From: a virus
IMG/VR virus record: IMGVR_UViG_3300036828_001020
Location: 1 to 64,000 of that record
Direction: 5' to 3' (one strand)
Length of the DNA stretch: 64,000 nt
The notes under the pieces are model-generated. The model had not been told where the DNA came from. It saw only the letters and a program-made list of their open reading frames with translations, and did no database searches. A program made the translations under genes and the position numbers. Of this stretch, positions 32,659 through 40,886 are shown one piece after another. Numbering within the stretch: position 1 is the stretch's first letter; every line of letters begins with the position of its first letter.

Positions 32659-32708
32659 AGATACCTCCCTGCTCCTGGCATGGATTACCTCCCTTGAAAG
32701 CCCCGCCG

Positions 32709-33086
32709 ATGCGCTACCCGATGCCGAATTACCCTTGCGAGTTTGAAATCCCGGATGCCTGGCTCGCCGAGGCCGGCATCAATGGTTTCACTCGAACCAT
32801 GCCGGCGTACCGATCGACCCCGGCGGCGGTGCCGGTGTCATTGCGCGAGATCGAGCCGCCGTATCGCACGCCAGAAAAAGATTGGCGCGGTTTCGACCGC
32901 GGCCGACTGATCTCCGTTCTGAACGGCATTGCGACGGGGGCAGAGATCGAGCCGGTGCCGCTGCTCAAACTACCGCCCGGTGATTTCCTGCCGTCGCCGT
33001 ACGGCTATCGAGTGCGTAATGGATTTCATCGGTTCTATGCGTCGATCGCAGCGGGCTTCGAGTGCTTGCCGGCGGAGATCTCATGA
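32709..33086 (+). CDS. ParB/sulfiredoxin-fold-like protein
   Basis: About 125 residues (ATG 32709; TTG 32694 possible). FDRGRLISVLNGIATGAEIE, LLKLPPGDF and YRVRNGFHRFYASIAAGFEC follow the ParB N-terminal domain pattern with the NGFHR box in place of GERR. May bind or hydrolyse nucleotides. First gene of a plus-strand cassette, coupled by ATGA to the next. Confidence 0.65.
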   Translation: MRYPMPNYPCEFEIPDAWLAEAGINGFTRTMPAYRSTPAAVPVSLREIEPPYRTPEKDWRGFDRGRLISVLNGIATGAEIEPVPLLKLPPGDFLPSPYGYRVRNGFHRFYASIAAGFECLPAEIS

Positions 33087-33424
33087 GCACGCGAGAGGAC
33101 GGACTTGTCAGACAGTGGCTGGCGCTGCCGCGGGCTGAGCGGTTGCGGTACGTGCGCCACGATCCGGCCTATCAGCGAGCCAACGAGCTCGCCGATCATC
33201 TGATGGAGCTGCTGCACGCCGCCGTGCGCTCCGGCGAGGTTGGCCTCGAAATCTCAGGCATCGCGGCGCCGACAATCGTCGAGCGCAACCGCGCGATCCT
33301 CGCTCGCTATTTGAGCCCCCTCAAAGCGGCGGCGTGGATGGCCGAGGGGCCGATGGACCCGGACCTCCTCGAATATTGCATCTTGAAGCTGATCGCTGCC
33401 GGGGTGTCGATCCCGAAACCGTGA
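33083..33424 (+). CDS. Hypothetical protein, 113 residues
   Basis: ATG 33083 overlaps the preceding stop (ATGA). Mostly helical (NELADHLMELLHAAVRSGEV). Encoded with the ParB-like gene, so possibly its partner. No family recognised. Confidence 0.6.
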   Translation: MSTREDGLVRQWLALPRAERLRYVRHDPAYQRANELADHLMELLHAAVRSGEVGLEISGIAAPTIVERNRAILARYLSPLKAAAWMAEGPMDPDLLEYCILKLIAAGVSIPKP

Positions 33425-33428
33425 GCTG

Positions 33429-33456
33429 AAAAAAAGCGGCCCCAGGAGGAGCCGCC
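33429..33456 (-). terminator. Intrinsic terminator on the minus strand
   Basis: Minus strand GCGGCTCC-TCCT-GGGGCCGC followed by TTTTTTT. The stem needs a G-U pair that exists only in the minus-strand RNA, which fixes the direction. It would stop minus transcripts before the protease gene. Confidence 0.7.
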
Positions 33457-33571
33457 AAGGTCATGGGAGACGTAGGAATGCCCGGTCTTGGACGAGACCG
33501 GACACTCTTGTCTTGGCCCACAGCCCGACCACCGCGCCACCAAATAATTTGGCGTCAGCGCATTTTTATGT

Positions 33572-33600
33572 TTGACTTTGTTGGCGTCACGCCATATATT
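33572..33600 (+). promoter_or_regulatory. Strong sigma70-type promoter
   Basis: TTGACT (33572-33577), 17 nt, TATATT (33595-33600). Direct repeats TTGGCGTCA at 33549-33557 and 33581-33589, 32 bp apart, flank the -35 and could be an operator. The block with GCATTTTTATGTT recurs near 50.48 kb. About 110 nt of leader precede the first gene at 33719. Confidence 0.75.
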
Positions 33601-33718
33601 CTCATCATCAGAACAACGACACGCCAGCCCGGTGGAAGGCCCGGACCGAGAGCCAGAGCGCCTGTAAACGAGGGTCGCGCCGTACAAGTCGGCGCCTGAT
33701 GAGCAGGAGCGAAACCCA

Positions 33719-33988
33719 ATGTACACGATCGCGGTTGCCGGTAGCGAATTCGAGACCAGCGCAGATATCCGCGCCAAACTGCACCAGGCTGACGAAATCG
33801 AGGCACGGCACATCAAGGCGATCGATCGTATCGAACGCGAGGGGATCAAGTATTCGAACGAGGATTTCGACATTCTGTCGGGTGCGCGGCACGCGATTTG
33901 GCGCCGCGGAGAATGCGAGCGCCTTGGGCTACATACCAATTGCAGCGCAACGGAATTCTGGGGCGCTAAGGCAAGGGAAACCCAATGA
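33719..33988 (+). CDS. Hypothetical protein, 89 residues
   Basis: ATG 33719 behind CAGGAG. Charged, helical: RAKLHQADEIEARHIKAIDR. First gene after the strong promoter at 33.6 kb. Not recognised; likely an early phage factor. Confidence 0.6.
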   Translation: MYTIAVAGSEFETSADIRAKLHQADEIEARHIKAIDRIEREGIKYSNEDFDILSGARHAIWRRGECERLGLHTNCSATEFWGAKARETQ

Positions 33989-34119
33989 ACAAGCTGACAG
34001 ACAACAACGGATACCTGGTAGCGCGGGGATCAAAGGCGAAGCTGCTGGCCTTCGTCGAGAAACAGCGCCAGTTCGACCCGGGTTATGCCCTTTGGCTCAA
34101 CGGAGTGCGGGTGCTTTAA
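33985..34119 (+). CDS. 44-residue protein
   Basis: Found by hand: ATG 33985 overlaps the previous stop (ATGA) and encodes MNKLTDNNGYLVARGSKAKL to NGVRVL. Ribosome site AAGGGAAA. Mixed composition like a real protein; function unknown. Confidence 0.55.
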   Translation: MNKLTDNNGYLVARGSKAKLLAFVEKQRQFDPGYALWLNGVRVL

Positions 34120-34236
34120 GCACCCAGGAGCGAAACACGATGATGCGGCCGACCTAGAGCGGCCGCCCCTCCGGGATGGGGCACACCCGGCGGTGCCGCG
34201 GCCACTTCGAGCCGCGGGCCGGACAGTTCATAAAAT

Positions 34237-34261
34237 CGGCAATCCTGCCGGGCTCTTTTTT
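34237..34261 (+). terminator. Intrinsic terminator
   Basis: CGGCA-ATCC-TGCCG then GGCTCTTTTTT. It ends the 33.7 kb transcript just before the gene at 34273; the stretch 34120-34236 before it holds no convincing gene. Confidence 0.65.
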
Positions 34262-34272
34262 CGGAGGCTCTC

Positions 34273-34476
34273 ATGAGCGCTTCTCAAATCGCTGCGCGCC
34301 ACTTCGGCCGCCCGGCCGTTGCCACCCTCGCCCGCAAGGGCATTCGGGTGATTGGCCTGCAAGCCATCCCCGACGAGCGCGGCTCGTTCCTCAACTCGAC
34401 CACCGGTTACGTTGTCGACGACAACGGCTGCGGTCGGGTGTGGACCTTCCGCCAAGTAAGTGAGGCGGCGCGGTGA
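34273..34476 (+). CDS. Small hypothetical protein, 67 residues
   Basis: ATG 34273 behind GGAGG. Basic N-terminus (MSASQIAARHFGRPAVATLA), beta-rich end. Overlaps the next gene by four bases (GTGA). Not recognised. Confidence 0.55.
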   Translation: MSASQIAARHFGRPAVATLARKGIRVIGLQAIPDERGSFLNSTTGYVVDDNGCGRVWTFRQVSEAAR

Positions 34477-34718
34477 GCGCCGCCCGGGAGGATCCGCCGC
34501 TCGACTTGCGCGAGCAGATCGCCCGCATCGACCGGGCGATCATCGAAGGCGGCAAGCTGCGCGCCGAAACCGAAAAATTCGTCGCCGAGCAGCGCAAGCT
34601 GGAAGCCGAGGCCCGCAAGTTCGACCGCGAGCGCTGGCTGGCCCCCGCGCTGGCGATTGCCGCGGTGATCGGCGGGTTGCTCGGCACCGCCTCGTTTATT
34701 GCCAAGCTGATCCAATGA
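34473..34718 (+). CDS. Coiled-coil protein with C-terminal membrane anchor
   Basis: 81 residues from GTG 34473. Long charged helix (LRAETEKFVAEQRKLEAEAR) followed by one membrane segment (APALAIAAVIGGLLGTASFI). The layout recurs at 56483-56665 and, shorter, at 42254-42424. Could be a tail-anchored spanin-like or inner-membrane factor. Confidence 0.6.
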   Translation: MSAAREDPPLDLREQIARIDRAIIEGGKLRAETEKFVAEQRKLEAEARKFDRERWLAPALAIAAVIGGLLGTASFIAKLIQ

Positions 34719-34927
34719 CCGGGCCCGAGTTGCGCGCTTTCCGCAAGCGCTTAGGCCTCACCCAGGCGCAATTTGCCGAAACCCTCGGTATCTCGGCCAG
34801 CCAGCTTCACAACTATGAACACGAGCGCGACCGCCGCACCGGCGAACCCTGCCCGGTTCCCAAGCTCGTAGCACTCGCCTGCATCGCACTGGAAACGCCC
34901 GCCCAACATGAAAGGATCAACCGATGA
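34715..34927 (+). CDS. XRE-family helix-turn-helix regulator
   Basis: 70 residues. ELRAFRKRLGLTQAQFAETL followed by GISASQLHNYEHERD is a clear Cro/CI-type HTH with the usual LTQ-FA and S-NYE residues. ATGA overlap with the membrane protein gene. Probably regulates a phage operon. Confidence 0.8.
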   Translation: MTGPELRAFRKRLGLTQAQFAETLGISASQLHNYEHERDRRTGEPCPVPKLVALACIALETPAQHERINR

Positions 34928-35121
34928 TCGCGCTACCGTTTGACGATCACCTCGAGTTTGCCGAGGCGCTCTATTATGCGCACACAGCGGCCAAGCTCAC
35001 TCGGGTGGAAAATCCGCACGCCGAACCGCGCAGCCCGGAGTGGGAAGAGGTTAGCGAAGACGAACGCTCGATTTGGCGGTTGACCGCCAGACGGTTGTTG
35101 CAGCTGCATCCAACGAGCTGA
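34924..35121 (+). CDS. Small hypothetical protein, 65 residues
   Basis: ATGA overlap with the XRE gene. Acidic, helical: FAEALYYAHTAAKLTRVE. Possibly a partner of the regulator. Confidence 0.55.
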   Translation: MIALPFDDHLEFAEALYYAHTAAKLTRVENPHAEPRSPEWEEVSEDERSIWRLTARRLLQLHPTS

Positions 35122-35152
35122 ACTAATCCCGATTGCGACACCCTTATCGATG

Positions 35153-35389
35153 TCACCTGATCGGCAGCGGCACGATGCAGGCCAATAGCGCGAAGACCAC
35201 GACGATGACCGCGATGGCGACTGCCGCCCACAAGACGATGCGGACGACTTGGATCGCCACGTTGACCACCCAGGCGAACTCTGCCGGCGGGGCGGCCAGT
35301 GCCAGCAACACGCGGATGATCGCAAAGACCGCGAGCACCACGACGATCCAGATCAACAGATGCTCGATCGAGCCCAAGCCAAAGCACAT
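35153..35389 (-). CDS. Two-helix membrane protein, holin candidate
   Basis: 78 residues from ATG 35389 (MCFGLGSIEHLLIWIVVVLA). Two long membrane segments separated by a short loop, charged residues few. Small two-helix proteins of this type occur in phages and are often annotated as membrane proteins; holin function is only a possibility, since no lysis cassette is visible. Confidence 0.6.
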   Translation of the reverse strand: MCFGLGSIEHLLIWIVVVLAVFAIIRVLLALAAPPAEFAWVVNVAIQVVRIVLWAAVAIAVIVVVFALLACIVPLPIR

Positions 35390-35394
35390 GGCGG

Positions 35395-36237
35395 TTACTC
35401 CTCGAACACGGCCCCGGCCGTGTAGCCGGCATCGCGTAACGCCCGCAGGTATTCCGGATTGCGCGGAAGTCGAAGCGTTGCGCCGGGTTCCGGGGCTTCG
35501 CCGATCACCGATTCCGGCCAGCACCGACAGTTGATCCAAGCACCTGCGTGCGCCCGCACTTCCGGTTGTCCAGGCTCGGTGACGACCGGCGGATCGCTCC
35601 ATAGAACAAATTGGCCCTCGAGCTCTTTGTGACGCGGGCGAACGTCGGCGTCGCGGGCGGTGCGCCACCAGTAGCCCGGTGAGCCGACATGCTCGGCGCG
35701 CACCTGCGTCAGGTTGGTGGCGGCCCGCCCGGTCTCGGTGCGGGCGATCGTGTTGGCTCGGCTCCGGGTGACCTCGCCGGTGCGCATGATCTCCTTGGCG
35801 ATCTCGTTCCAGCGCTCGCCGCTGGTCAGCCCAAGGGTCGCCAATTCGTGCACGCGGTCGGCGGCCTCGCGCGGCAATGAGGTGATCAAGTCGACCTGCT
35901 CGGTCATCAGCCGCTGAAAGGTCAACCCGGTCGGCGCGGTGGCGATCTCGCGGCGCAATCGGCGGCCGATCTCTTTACCGAGCTCGTGCCACGCATTGGC
36001 GTCACGCCGCGCCACCTCGGCGAGCATCCGCTCGGCCTGGGTTTCGGCCCACGGCTCGAGGATCACCGCATAGGCTTGGAGTGTCTCCTCGAGCTGGCGC
36101 AGCCCTGCCGGGTCATCAGGCGCAAACCCGCGCACGATATCGTCAATGTGGCGCGCGATGCGGCGCAGGTTGCGGGCATATTCGGCCTCGGCGCGGCGCA
36201 CCGTCTCAAACGGCCGGCGGCGCCGCGAACGCGCCAC
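35395..36237 (-). CDS. Head morphogenesis protein (Mu gpF-like)
   Basis: 280 residues. Motif RSRANTIARTETGRAATN, then WRTARDADVRPRHKELEGQ and WINCRCWPE are the gpF-like minor head signature. Directly downstream of the portal gene as expected. Confidence 0.88.
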   Translation of the reverse strand: MARSRRRRPFETVRRAEAEYARNLRRIARHIDDIVRGFAPDDPAGLRQLEETLQAYAVILEPWAETQAERMLAEVARRDANAWHELGKEIGRRLRREIATAPTGLTFQRLMTEQVDLITSLPREAADRVHELATLGLTSGERWNEIAKEIMRTGEVTRSRANTIARTETGRAATNLTQVRAEHVGSPGYWWRTARDADVRPRHKELEGQFVLWSDPPVVTEPGQPEVRAHAGAWINCRCWPESVIGEAPEPGATLRLPRNPEYLRALRDAGYTAGAVFEE

Positions 36238-36240
36238 CGG

Positions 36241-37902
36241 TCACACCCCGCTGCGCGCGGCCCTGCGGGTTTCGGCCCGGCCGGCAAGCGGATCGCGGCC
36301 ACCACTGCCGGACGGCGAGGCGACCGAGGTAACGGTCTGGCCCTGCTGCGGCCCGCCGCCGGCGGGACGCGGTGGCCCGCCCAGCCGCTCGCTCGGCGCC
36401 ATCGGCGGCGGTGGCGGCGGCTCGGGCAAGTCGTCGGGGTCGAGCTCCAGCCCTGCATACGGGCTCTCGGGGTCGGTCGCCAATACCTGGCGCACCTCCT
36501 GGTTGGAGATCGCACCCATCTGCTCGTATTGATCGTGAATGTCGGCCTTGGTCTTTTGCACCGCTGCTTGTCCGGCCTCGTCGAGCTGCCACAGCGATTT
36601 GAAATCAAACGTGATGTCGGGATCGACCCGGCCAAACAACGAGAGTTGGACAAAGTCGATGACCCGGGTCAGCGGCTCGCGAAACAGCTTGTTCTGAACG
36701 GCTCTGATCCAGTCATAGAAAGATCTAATTTCCCCTTCGCTGCTGGCATTGAGACCTGACGGGGTAAGTCCGGTATATTTAATAAGTGGAAGGCCAGAAA
36801 TCGAGCAGATGTGCTCTTGACTTTGCGCCTGCAGCGCCTCGAGACCACCCAACGGTGTCGAGATGTTCTGAAACTCTTCGGTATCCTTGTTGAGGATCAA
36901 CAGCCCTCGGTTGTCGCGGAAAAAATTGTAGAGATCGGCGCGGTTCTCGACGATTGGCTGGCCGCCCCGGTTCAGCATCGCGGTCAGATCGGTCAGCATC
37001 ACGCTGGTCGAGAACGAGCGGATCAGATCGGCGACCGAGTCGCGGGTCTGCACCCATTTGTCGATGTAGGGCTTGGCCATCTGCGACAGCGGCAGACCAC
37101 CAAACATATAGGCGGGCTTTAACAGATCCCGGACCGGGCGCCCGACCAGGGTCAGCAGTCGCGTGGCGTGGATCTGCTTACCCATGACAAACCAGCTTTG
37201 CGGCTTGTACCAATCGGCGCGCAGCGGGTCAGAGCTGTTGTAATCGATCGGATAGGTCCACACCGGCTCGACGGTGCGCACCGCCTTTAGACCGCCCTTG
37301 CGGACCTTGGCGAGCGAAGTCTCGTCGCGGCCATGGCCGATCGAGGTCTTCAGCTCGTTGGGGTTATCAGTGGTGCCGAGATCAAGGTAGAGGTGCCCGC
37401 GGCCAAAAAAACAGTCGAGCTCGGCCAACTCATTACATGCATCCTGCACGCCAAGTCGTTTGAGCTCGTCATAGATCGCGTTGATTTCGAGGGTCTTGTC
37501 CTTGTCGCTTGAGCTTTTGAGCTCGATCCACTCGCGGGTCATCTCCGAGGCCATGACTTCCGCGAGACGCCGGTACTCGCCGCGCTGCGCCAGCTCGGAC
37601 AGCACCGGATAGCCGAGAAAGCTCAGCCCATCGGTATAGTAGACGGCGAGCAATTGCTCGGCCGCCCAATTGGTCGCGGAACCGAGATTGCTGTCCATCG
37701 CCATCGTGGAACGGTCCGGCGGCACGACCCCGGGCATTGGCGGCTTGACCGCAAAGGTCGGCTGTCGCGGTTTGCCGCTCGGTATCTCGCCGCGCCGGCC
37801 GGCATTGTGCAGTGCCGTGGCAAAGTCGATCACCGCAGCCGCTACACCCCGACGTTTGCGTGGCGGCGAGGGGCCGCCGGGCGGCATGTTGACGACAGTC
37901 AC
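36241..37902 (-). CDS. Portal protein (DUF1073 / Acb1-like N-terminal family)
   Basis: 553 residues. NWAAEQLLAVYYTDGLSFLG, LDCFFGRGHLYLDLG and the later SGLPLIKYTGLTPSGLNASS are typical of DUF1073 portals. Located between terminase and gpF-like genes, with an ATGA overlap with terminase. Confidence 0.88.
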   Translation of the reverse strand: MTVVNMPPGGPSPPRKRRGVAAAVIDFATALHNAGRRGEIPSGKPRQPTFAVKPPMPGVVPPDRSTMAMDSNLGSATNWAAEQLLAVYYTDGLSFLGYPVLSELAQRGEYRRLAEVMASEMTREWIELKSSSDKDKTLEINAIYDELKRLGVQDACNELAELDCFFGRGHLYLDLGTTDNPNELKTSIGHGRDETSLAKVRKGGLKAVRTVEPVWTYPIDYNSSDPLRADWYKPQSWFVMGKQIHATRLLTLVGRPVRDLLKPAYMFGGLPLSQMAKPYIDKWVQTRDSVADLIRSFSTSVMLTDLTAMLNRGGQPIVENRADLYNFFRDNRGLLILNKDTEEFQNISTPLGGLEALQAQSQEHICSISGLPLIKYTGLTPSGLNASSEGEIRSFYDWIRAVQNKLFREPLTRVIDFVQLSLFGRVDPDITFDFKSLWQLDEAGQAAVQKTKADIHDQYEQMGAISNQEVRQVLATDPESPYAGLELDPDDLPEPPPPPPMAPSERLGGPPRPAGGGPQQGQTVTSVASPSGSGGRDPLAGRAETRRAARSGV

Positions 37903-39269
37903 CGCCGGATCACGCCAACGACCGGTCGCCGGATCAGCATGTCGTTGGTGACGATCACCGGCGGCGGCGCCGGCTCGACCAGAAGCTCGCTAAAGGCCCA
38001 GACCAACGCGTCGACCCGGTCGGGCGAGCCGGCCATGTCTCTGTCGATATCGACGGTAAAGGATGTCATCTGAGCCTCCAGCTCGGGAAAATTCCCGACG
38101 TGGTGGATCCTTCGCTGCTCATAGAGGGCCGAGACCGGCTCGGCGCGGATCACCTTGCCGCGCGAGGCATGCACGGGCGTGTAGGCCACATTCGGGTCAA
38201 CCATGCGGATGGTGTTCTCGACCATCTCGCCACCAGCATTGATCTCGGCGACGATCCGGTCAGCCTTGCGCTCCGGGTTGCTGTATTGGGCAATTGCGGC
38301 GCGCGCCCATTCGATCGGCTGATAATGCCCGGAGACATCGGCCAGCACATAGCCGTGCCCGTTCCAATCCTTGCCGGCGACAATGATCCCGGTCTCATCG
38401 GCATCCTCACCCGAGGTCATCGCGGGGTCGATCGCCACCACGACGCGCTGCAAATTTGGCAATCTGTAACCATAGGGCAACCGATCGCGCTCGATGCTTT
38501 CGTGCGTCCATAGCGCGCCCGGCACATCCTCGAGCAGCTCGGCATAGATCTCCTGGCGACCGAGGCGCGTGCCTTCGTAGCGGCGCAGGATCTGGTCAAA
38601 AAAGCTGGCCGGCAAATTGGACTGGTTATCAAAGGTCGAGCCGCGGGTGACCGTGGTCGTCGAAGCGGTCAGCAACTCGCGGATCAGCTTTGTCGGACGC
38701 GGTGTGGTGGTTACACAAACCCGCGGATGCGGCCCGAGGCGCAGCCCGAACATCAGCATGTCCCAGGCCTCGGGATAGCGCCACGCGCCAATCTCGTCGC
38801 ACCACGCTGCGTCGTGTTGCGGTCCGCGCAAACGCTCCGGCTCATCGGCTGAGTAGGCAGTCGCCTGCGCGCCGTTGGACCACACGAGACGACGCTTGGA
38901 GGGCTCGTATTGCGGTCGCGCCCACGGCGGCGAGATCGCCAGGATGCCGCTTTGCCCCTCGATCATCACATCGCGCACATCGGCCGCGGTGGCGGCGACC
39001 AGCGCGAGCCTGCCGTGCCCGGCAGCGATCTGCATGCGGCACCATTCGGCACCCGCTCGGGTCTTGCCAAATCCGCGACCGGCGAGCATCAGCCAGACCA
39101 GCCAATCGCCCGCCGGCGGCAGCTGGTTGGCGCGTGCCCACCATTCGCCCCAGGCATAGGGAAATTCGGTCTGCGCCTTAGCCGACCACCTTGCCATTAC
39201 CGCGTGCCGCTGAGGCGGGCTCAGCTGCGCCAGCTGCTCGACTGGCGAGAGCGTCGATAAGCTGCTCAT
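37899..39269 (-). CDS. Terminase large subunit
   Basis: About 456 residues from ATG 39269; a longer start at 39290 is possible. Walker A LMLAGRGFGKTRAG, Walker B HDAAWCDEIGAW, coupling segment VCVTTTPRPTKL, and nuclease acids in VVAIDPAMTSGEDADE and VAEINAGGEM. An intact ATPase-nuclease that packages DNA. Overlaps the small subunit by about 90 nt. Confidence 0.93.
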   Translation of the reverse strand: MSSLSTLSPVEQLAQLSPPQRHAVMARWSAKAQTEFPYAWGEWWARANQLPPAGDWLVWLMLAGRGFGKTRAGAEWCRMQIAAGHGRLALVAATAADVRDVMIEGQSGILAISPPWARPQYEPSKRRLVWSNGAQATAYSADEPERLRGPQHDAAWCDEIGAWRYPEAWDMLMFGLRLGPHPRVCVTTTPRPTKLIRELLTASTTTVTRGSTFDNQSNLPASFFDQILRRYEGTRLGRQEIYAELLEDVPGALWTHESIERDRLPYGYRLPNLQRVVVAIDPAMTSGEDADETGIIVAGKDWNGHGYVLADVSGHYQPIEWARAAIAQYSNPERKADRIVAEINAGGEMVENTIRMVDPNVAYTPVHASRGKVIRAEPVSALYEQRRIHHVGNFPELEAQMTSFTVDIDRDMAGSPDRVDALVWAFSELLVEPAPPPVIVTNDMLIRRPVVGVIRR

Positions 39270-39639
39270 TGCGCTTACGGGCCTCCGCAATCGGCATTGG
39301 CAACGACAGCTCGACGGCCCCGCCGTCCTTGCCGGTCATCTCCAGGCGCCGGGTAAAGCCGCGGCTCTTGCCGAGCGTCTCCAGGTAGAACCGCGCCGCA
39401 TTCAGGTCTTTGTTCTGCAGCGCCTCGACCATGATCTGTTCGGCCATATCGACAGTAAAATCGCGAGCCTGCTCGCACGCCTCCTGCAGGCGCTTGGAGC
39501 GGTGCACCGCCATGGCGACGAGCTCGCGCGAGCATGATTTTCCGGTCTCGGCTTGCAATGCGCGTGCCGCAGCGGCTTTGATGCCGCCCTGCGAGCGCAA
39601 CGCCCGCTCGATTTGCTCGGCTGTAAAGATCCGTGCCAT
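39178..39639 (-). CDS. Terminase small subunit
   Basis: 153 residues. N-terminal helix-turn-helix-like AEQIERALRSQGGIKAAAAR with VHRSKRLQEA, then QIMVEALQNKDLNAARFYLE and GFTRRLEMTG, the pattern of small terminases next to this large-subunit family. TGATG overlap with the preceding mini-gene. Confidence 0.8.
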   Translation of the reverse strand: MARIFTAEQIERALRSQGGIKAAAARALQAETGKSCSRELVAMAVHRSKRLQEACEQARDFTVDMAEQIMVEALQNKDLNAARFYLETLGKSRGFTRRLEMTGKDGGAVELSLPMPIAEARKRNEQLIDALASRAAGAAEPASAARGNGKVVG

Positions 39640-39794
39640 CAGTTTGCCGCCTCGGGCGCGTGTAGAACCGTAACGGGTCGTAACGCTACCCGCTCGGCCG
39701 CGATCTCGGCGAGGGTTCGACCGTCGCCGTCCAGGTCAGCGGGCGGCTGTCGCCTTAGCGGCGGGTGCTGTCGGCTTTGCAGCGGGCGCGCCAT
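39639..39794 (-). CDS. 51-residue protein coupled to terminase
   Basis: ATG 39794 lies inside the end of the 79-residue gene; the stop TGA overlaps the small terminase ATG. Basic start MARPLQSRQHPPLRRQPPAD then DGDGRTLAEIAAERVAL. Overlaps at both ends favour a real coupled gene. Confidence 0.45.
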   Translation of the reverse strand: MARPLQSRQHPPLRRQPPADLDGDGRTLAEIAAERVALRPVTVLHAPEAAN

Positions 39795-39994
39795 TTCTCG
39801 ATCTCGCTGATGTTGCAGGCGTGGTCGGCGGGTCCGGTGCGGCATTTCTCTTGCCAGCTGTGGAGCTGCCGGCACGAGGGCGGCACACCCTCGAGCCCCT
39901 GGCGGTCGCCGGCGAGCGCTGATCCCCACCAGCACAACGCGACGAGGCAGCCGGCGAGCAAGAGCCTCGCCAACGTCAGCATAGCCCTGATCAC
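39755..39994 (-). CDS. Small secreted or lipoprotein-like Cys-motif protein
   Basis: 79 residues from GTG 39994 (GTGA overlap) or 75 from ATG 39982. Signal: MLTLARLLLAGCLVALCWWG with a possible lipobox LLAGC. Mature part CRQLHSWQEKCRTGPADHAC ... RARC shares a Cys pattern with the protein at 41594-41818 on the other strand. Likely periplasmic. Confidence 0.55.
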   Translation of the reverse strand: MIRAMLTLARLLLAGCLVALCWWGSALAGDRQGLEGVPPSCRQLHSWQEKCRTGPADHACNISEIEKWRARCKADSTRR

Positions 39995-40176
39995 AGCAAA
40001 CCGACCAGCAGCAGCACGAGCACGACCAACGCCACGACGCCGAGCAAGCCGGCGGGGTAATAACCCCATGTTGCGGGAGCCTCGTTGTAGGGCCAATGCG
40101 GCAATCCGGCGATGATCAGCACCACCAGCACAATCAAGAGAATAATTCCGGCGGGCGATAAATAGTGCTGCGCCAT
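39991..40176 (-). CDS. DUF3309-like small membrane protein
   Basis: 61 residues. GIILLIVLVVLIIAGLPHWP and PAGLLGVVALVVLVLLLVGLL-type second helix are the DUF3309 pattern (two membrane segments around a Trp-Pro-Tyr loop). DUF3309 proteins are common in alphaproteobacteria; function unknown. Confidence 0.7.
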   Translation of the reverse strand: MAQHYLSPAGIILLIVLVVLIIAGLPHWPYNEAPATWGYYPAGLLGVVALVVLVLLLVGLL

Positions 40177-40189
40177 CCCCGGAATTCCC

Positions 40190-40218
40190 TTGTGTTGAGG
40201 CATTTAATGCCTTATTGT
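40190..40218 (+). promoter_or_regulatory. Promoter with palindromic operator in its spacer
   Basis: TTGTGT (40190-40195), 17 nt, TATTGT (40213-40218). The spacer is entirely filled by AGGCATTTAATGCCT (40198-40212), a 6-bp inverted repeat. Drives the 40.3-43.7 kb operon; repression by a dimeric regulator such as one of the XRE proteins is inferred. Confidence 0.65.
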
Positions 40219-40229
40219 GAGGTCGTACC

Positions 40230-40268
40230 GAAGCGCTGCTCGAAACTTCGCTTCACCACACGAAAGGG
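40230..40268 (+). ncRNA. Hairpin leader element, copy 1
   Basis: GAAGCG pairs with CGCTTC; the loop contains GCTCGAAAC, and CACGAAAGG (the Shine-Dalgarno) follows. Same layout as copies 2 and 3. Possibly a translation-control element of the mRNA leader. Confidence 0.5.
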
Positions 40269-40278
40269 AAATTATCCG

Positions 40279-40524
40279 ATGCCAAAAGCCATTCGCGGCC
40301 TTCACGCGCACATCGCCGACATGCTGGGCGTTACGGAATCAGGCTTAGAGACCCTGTTCCGGATCAAAAGAGGCGACAACATCAGCGGCGGACAAGCGGG
40401 CGCGCGGCTACTGCGCCAGCGGTATGTCACTGACCCCATTCATGCGGGTGGTGGCTATTGGATGCGCAGCCTCACCCCCGCCGGGCTCGACATCTGCAAT
40501 CGCGCCCGCACTCTCGGCTGGTAA
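40279..40524 (+). CDS. Hypothetical protein, 81 residues
   Basis: ATG 40279 behind AAAGGGAAA. MPKAIRGLHAHIADMLGVTE and GYWMRSLTPAGLDICNRA suggest a small winged-helix-like fold, maybe DNA binding. First gene of the 40.3 kb operon, behind a hairpin leader. Confidence 0.6.
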   Translation: MPKAIRGLHAHIADMLGVTESGLETLFRIKRGDNISGGQAGARLLRQRYVTDPIHAGGGYWMRSLTPAGLDICNRARTLGW

Positions 40525-40537
40525 TAACGAACCCCGC

Positions 40538-40574
40538 CCGGCGCTCGAAACGCCGGCAAACCCCACGAAAGGAT
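40538..40574 (+). ncRNA. Hairpin leader element, copy 2
   Basis: CCGGCG-CTCGAAA-CGCCGG followed by CAAACCCCACGAAAGGA. Nearly identical to copy 3. Lies before the secreted 101-residue gene. Confidence 0.6.
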
Positions 40575-40580
40575 CTCACG

Positions 40581-40886
40581 ATGAAACTCTCGATCATCGC
40601 CGCCCTCACCACTGCCCTGGTCGCGACCGGCGCCAGCGCCGCCGAGGCCCAGATGACCTGCGAAGCGGGCATCGCGGCAATGCACCGGGGCGTCACCCCG
40701 ACCAACCCGCCGAACTGGTCAGAATGCCTACGCCAGGCCGCGCCCGCGGACGCTGTACAGGAGGAAATCAAACGCAACATTGCCAATGGCGACCCAGTCT
40801 TCATCGGCTGTGATGACTATGCCCGTATGAGCGGCTGTCGATACCTCTACCCGCCTTACCGCCCTTTTATCGACGTAAGGCCGTAG
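40581..40886 (+). CDS. Secreted small Cys protein, 101 residues
   Basis: Signal peptide MKLSIIAALTTALVATGASA. Mature part has five Cys (MTCEAGIAAMHRG, WSECLRQ, FIGCDDY, SGCRYL). Behind hairpin leader copy 2. Probably periplasmic; not recognised. Confidence 0.65.
   Translation: MKLSIIAALTTALVATGASAAEAQMTCEAGIAAMHRGVTPTNPPNWSECLRQAAPADAVQEEIKRNIANGDPVFIGCDDYARMSGCRYLYPPYRPFIDVRP

Noticed and set aside
36241-37902. Anti-CBASS (Acb1) enzyme function for the DUF1073 protein
   Set aside because: Length, position between terminase and gpF-like genes and lack of the His-x-Thr/Ser phosphoesterase motifs that I could see favour a portal; the family name alone is misleading.
39639-39935. 98-codon form of the gene before small terminase
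   Set aside because: Its first half is a frame-shifted reading of the secreted Cys-motif protein; only the last 51 codons are plausible.
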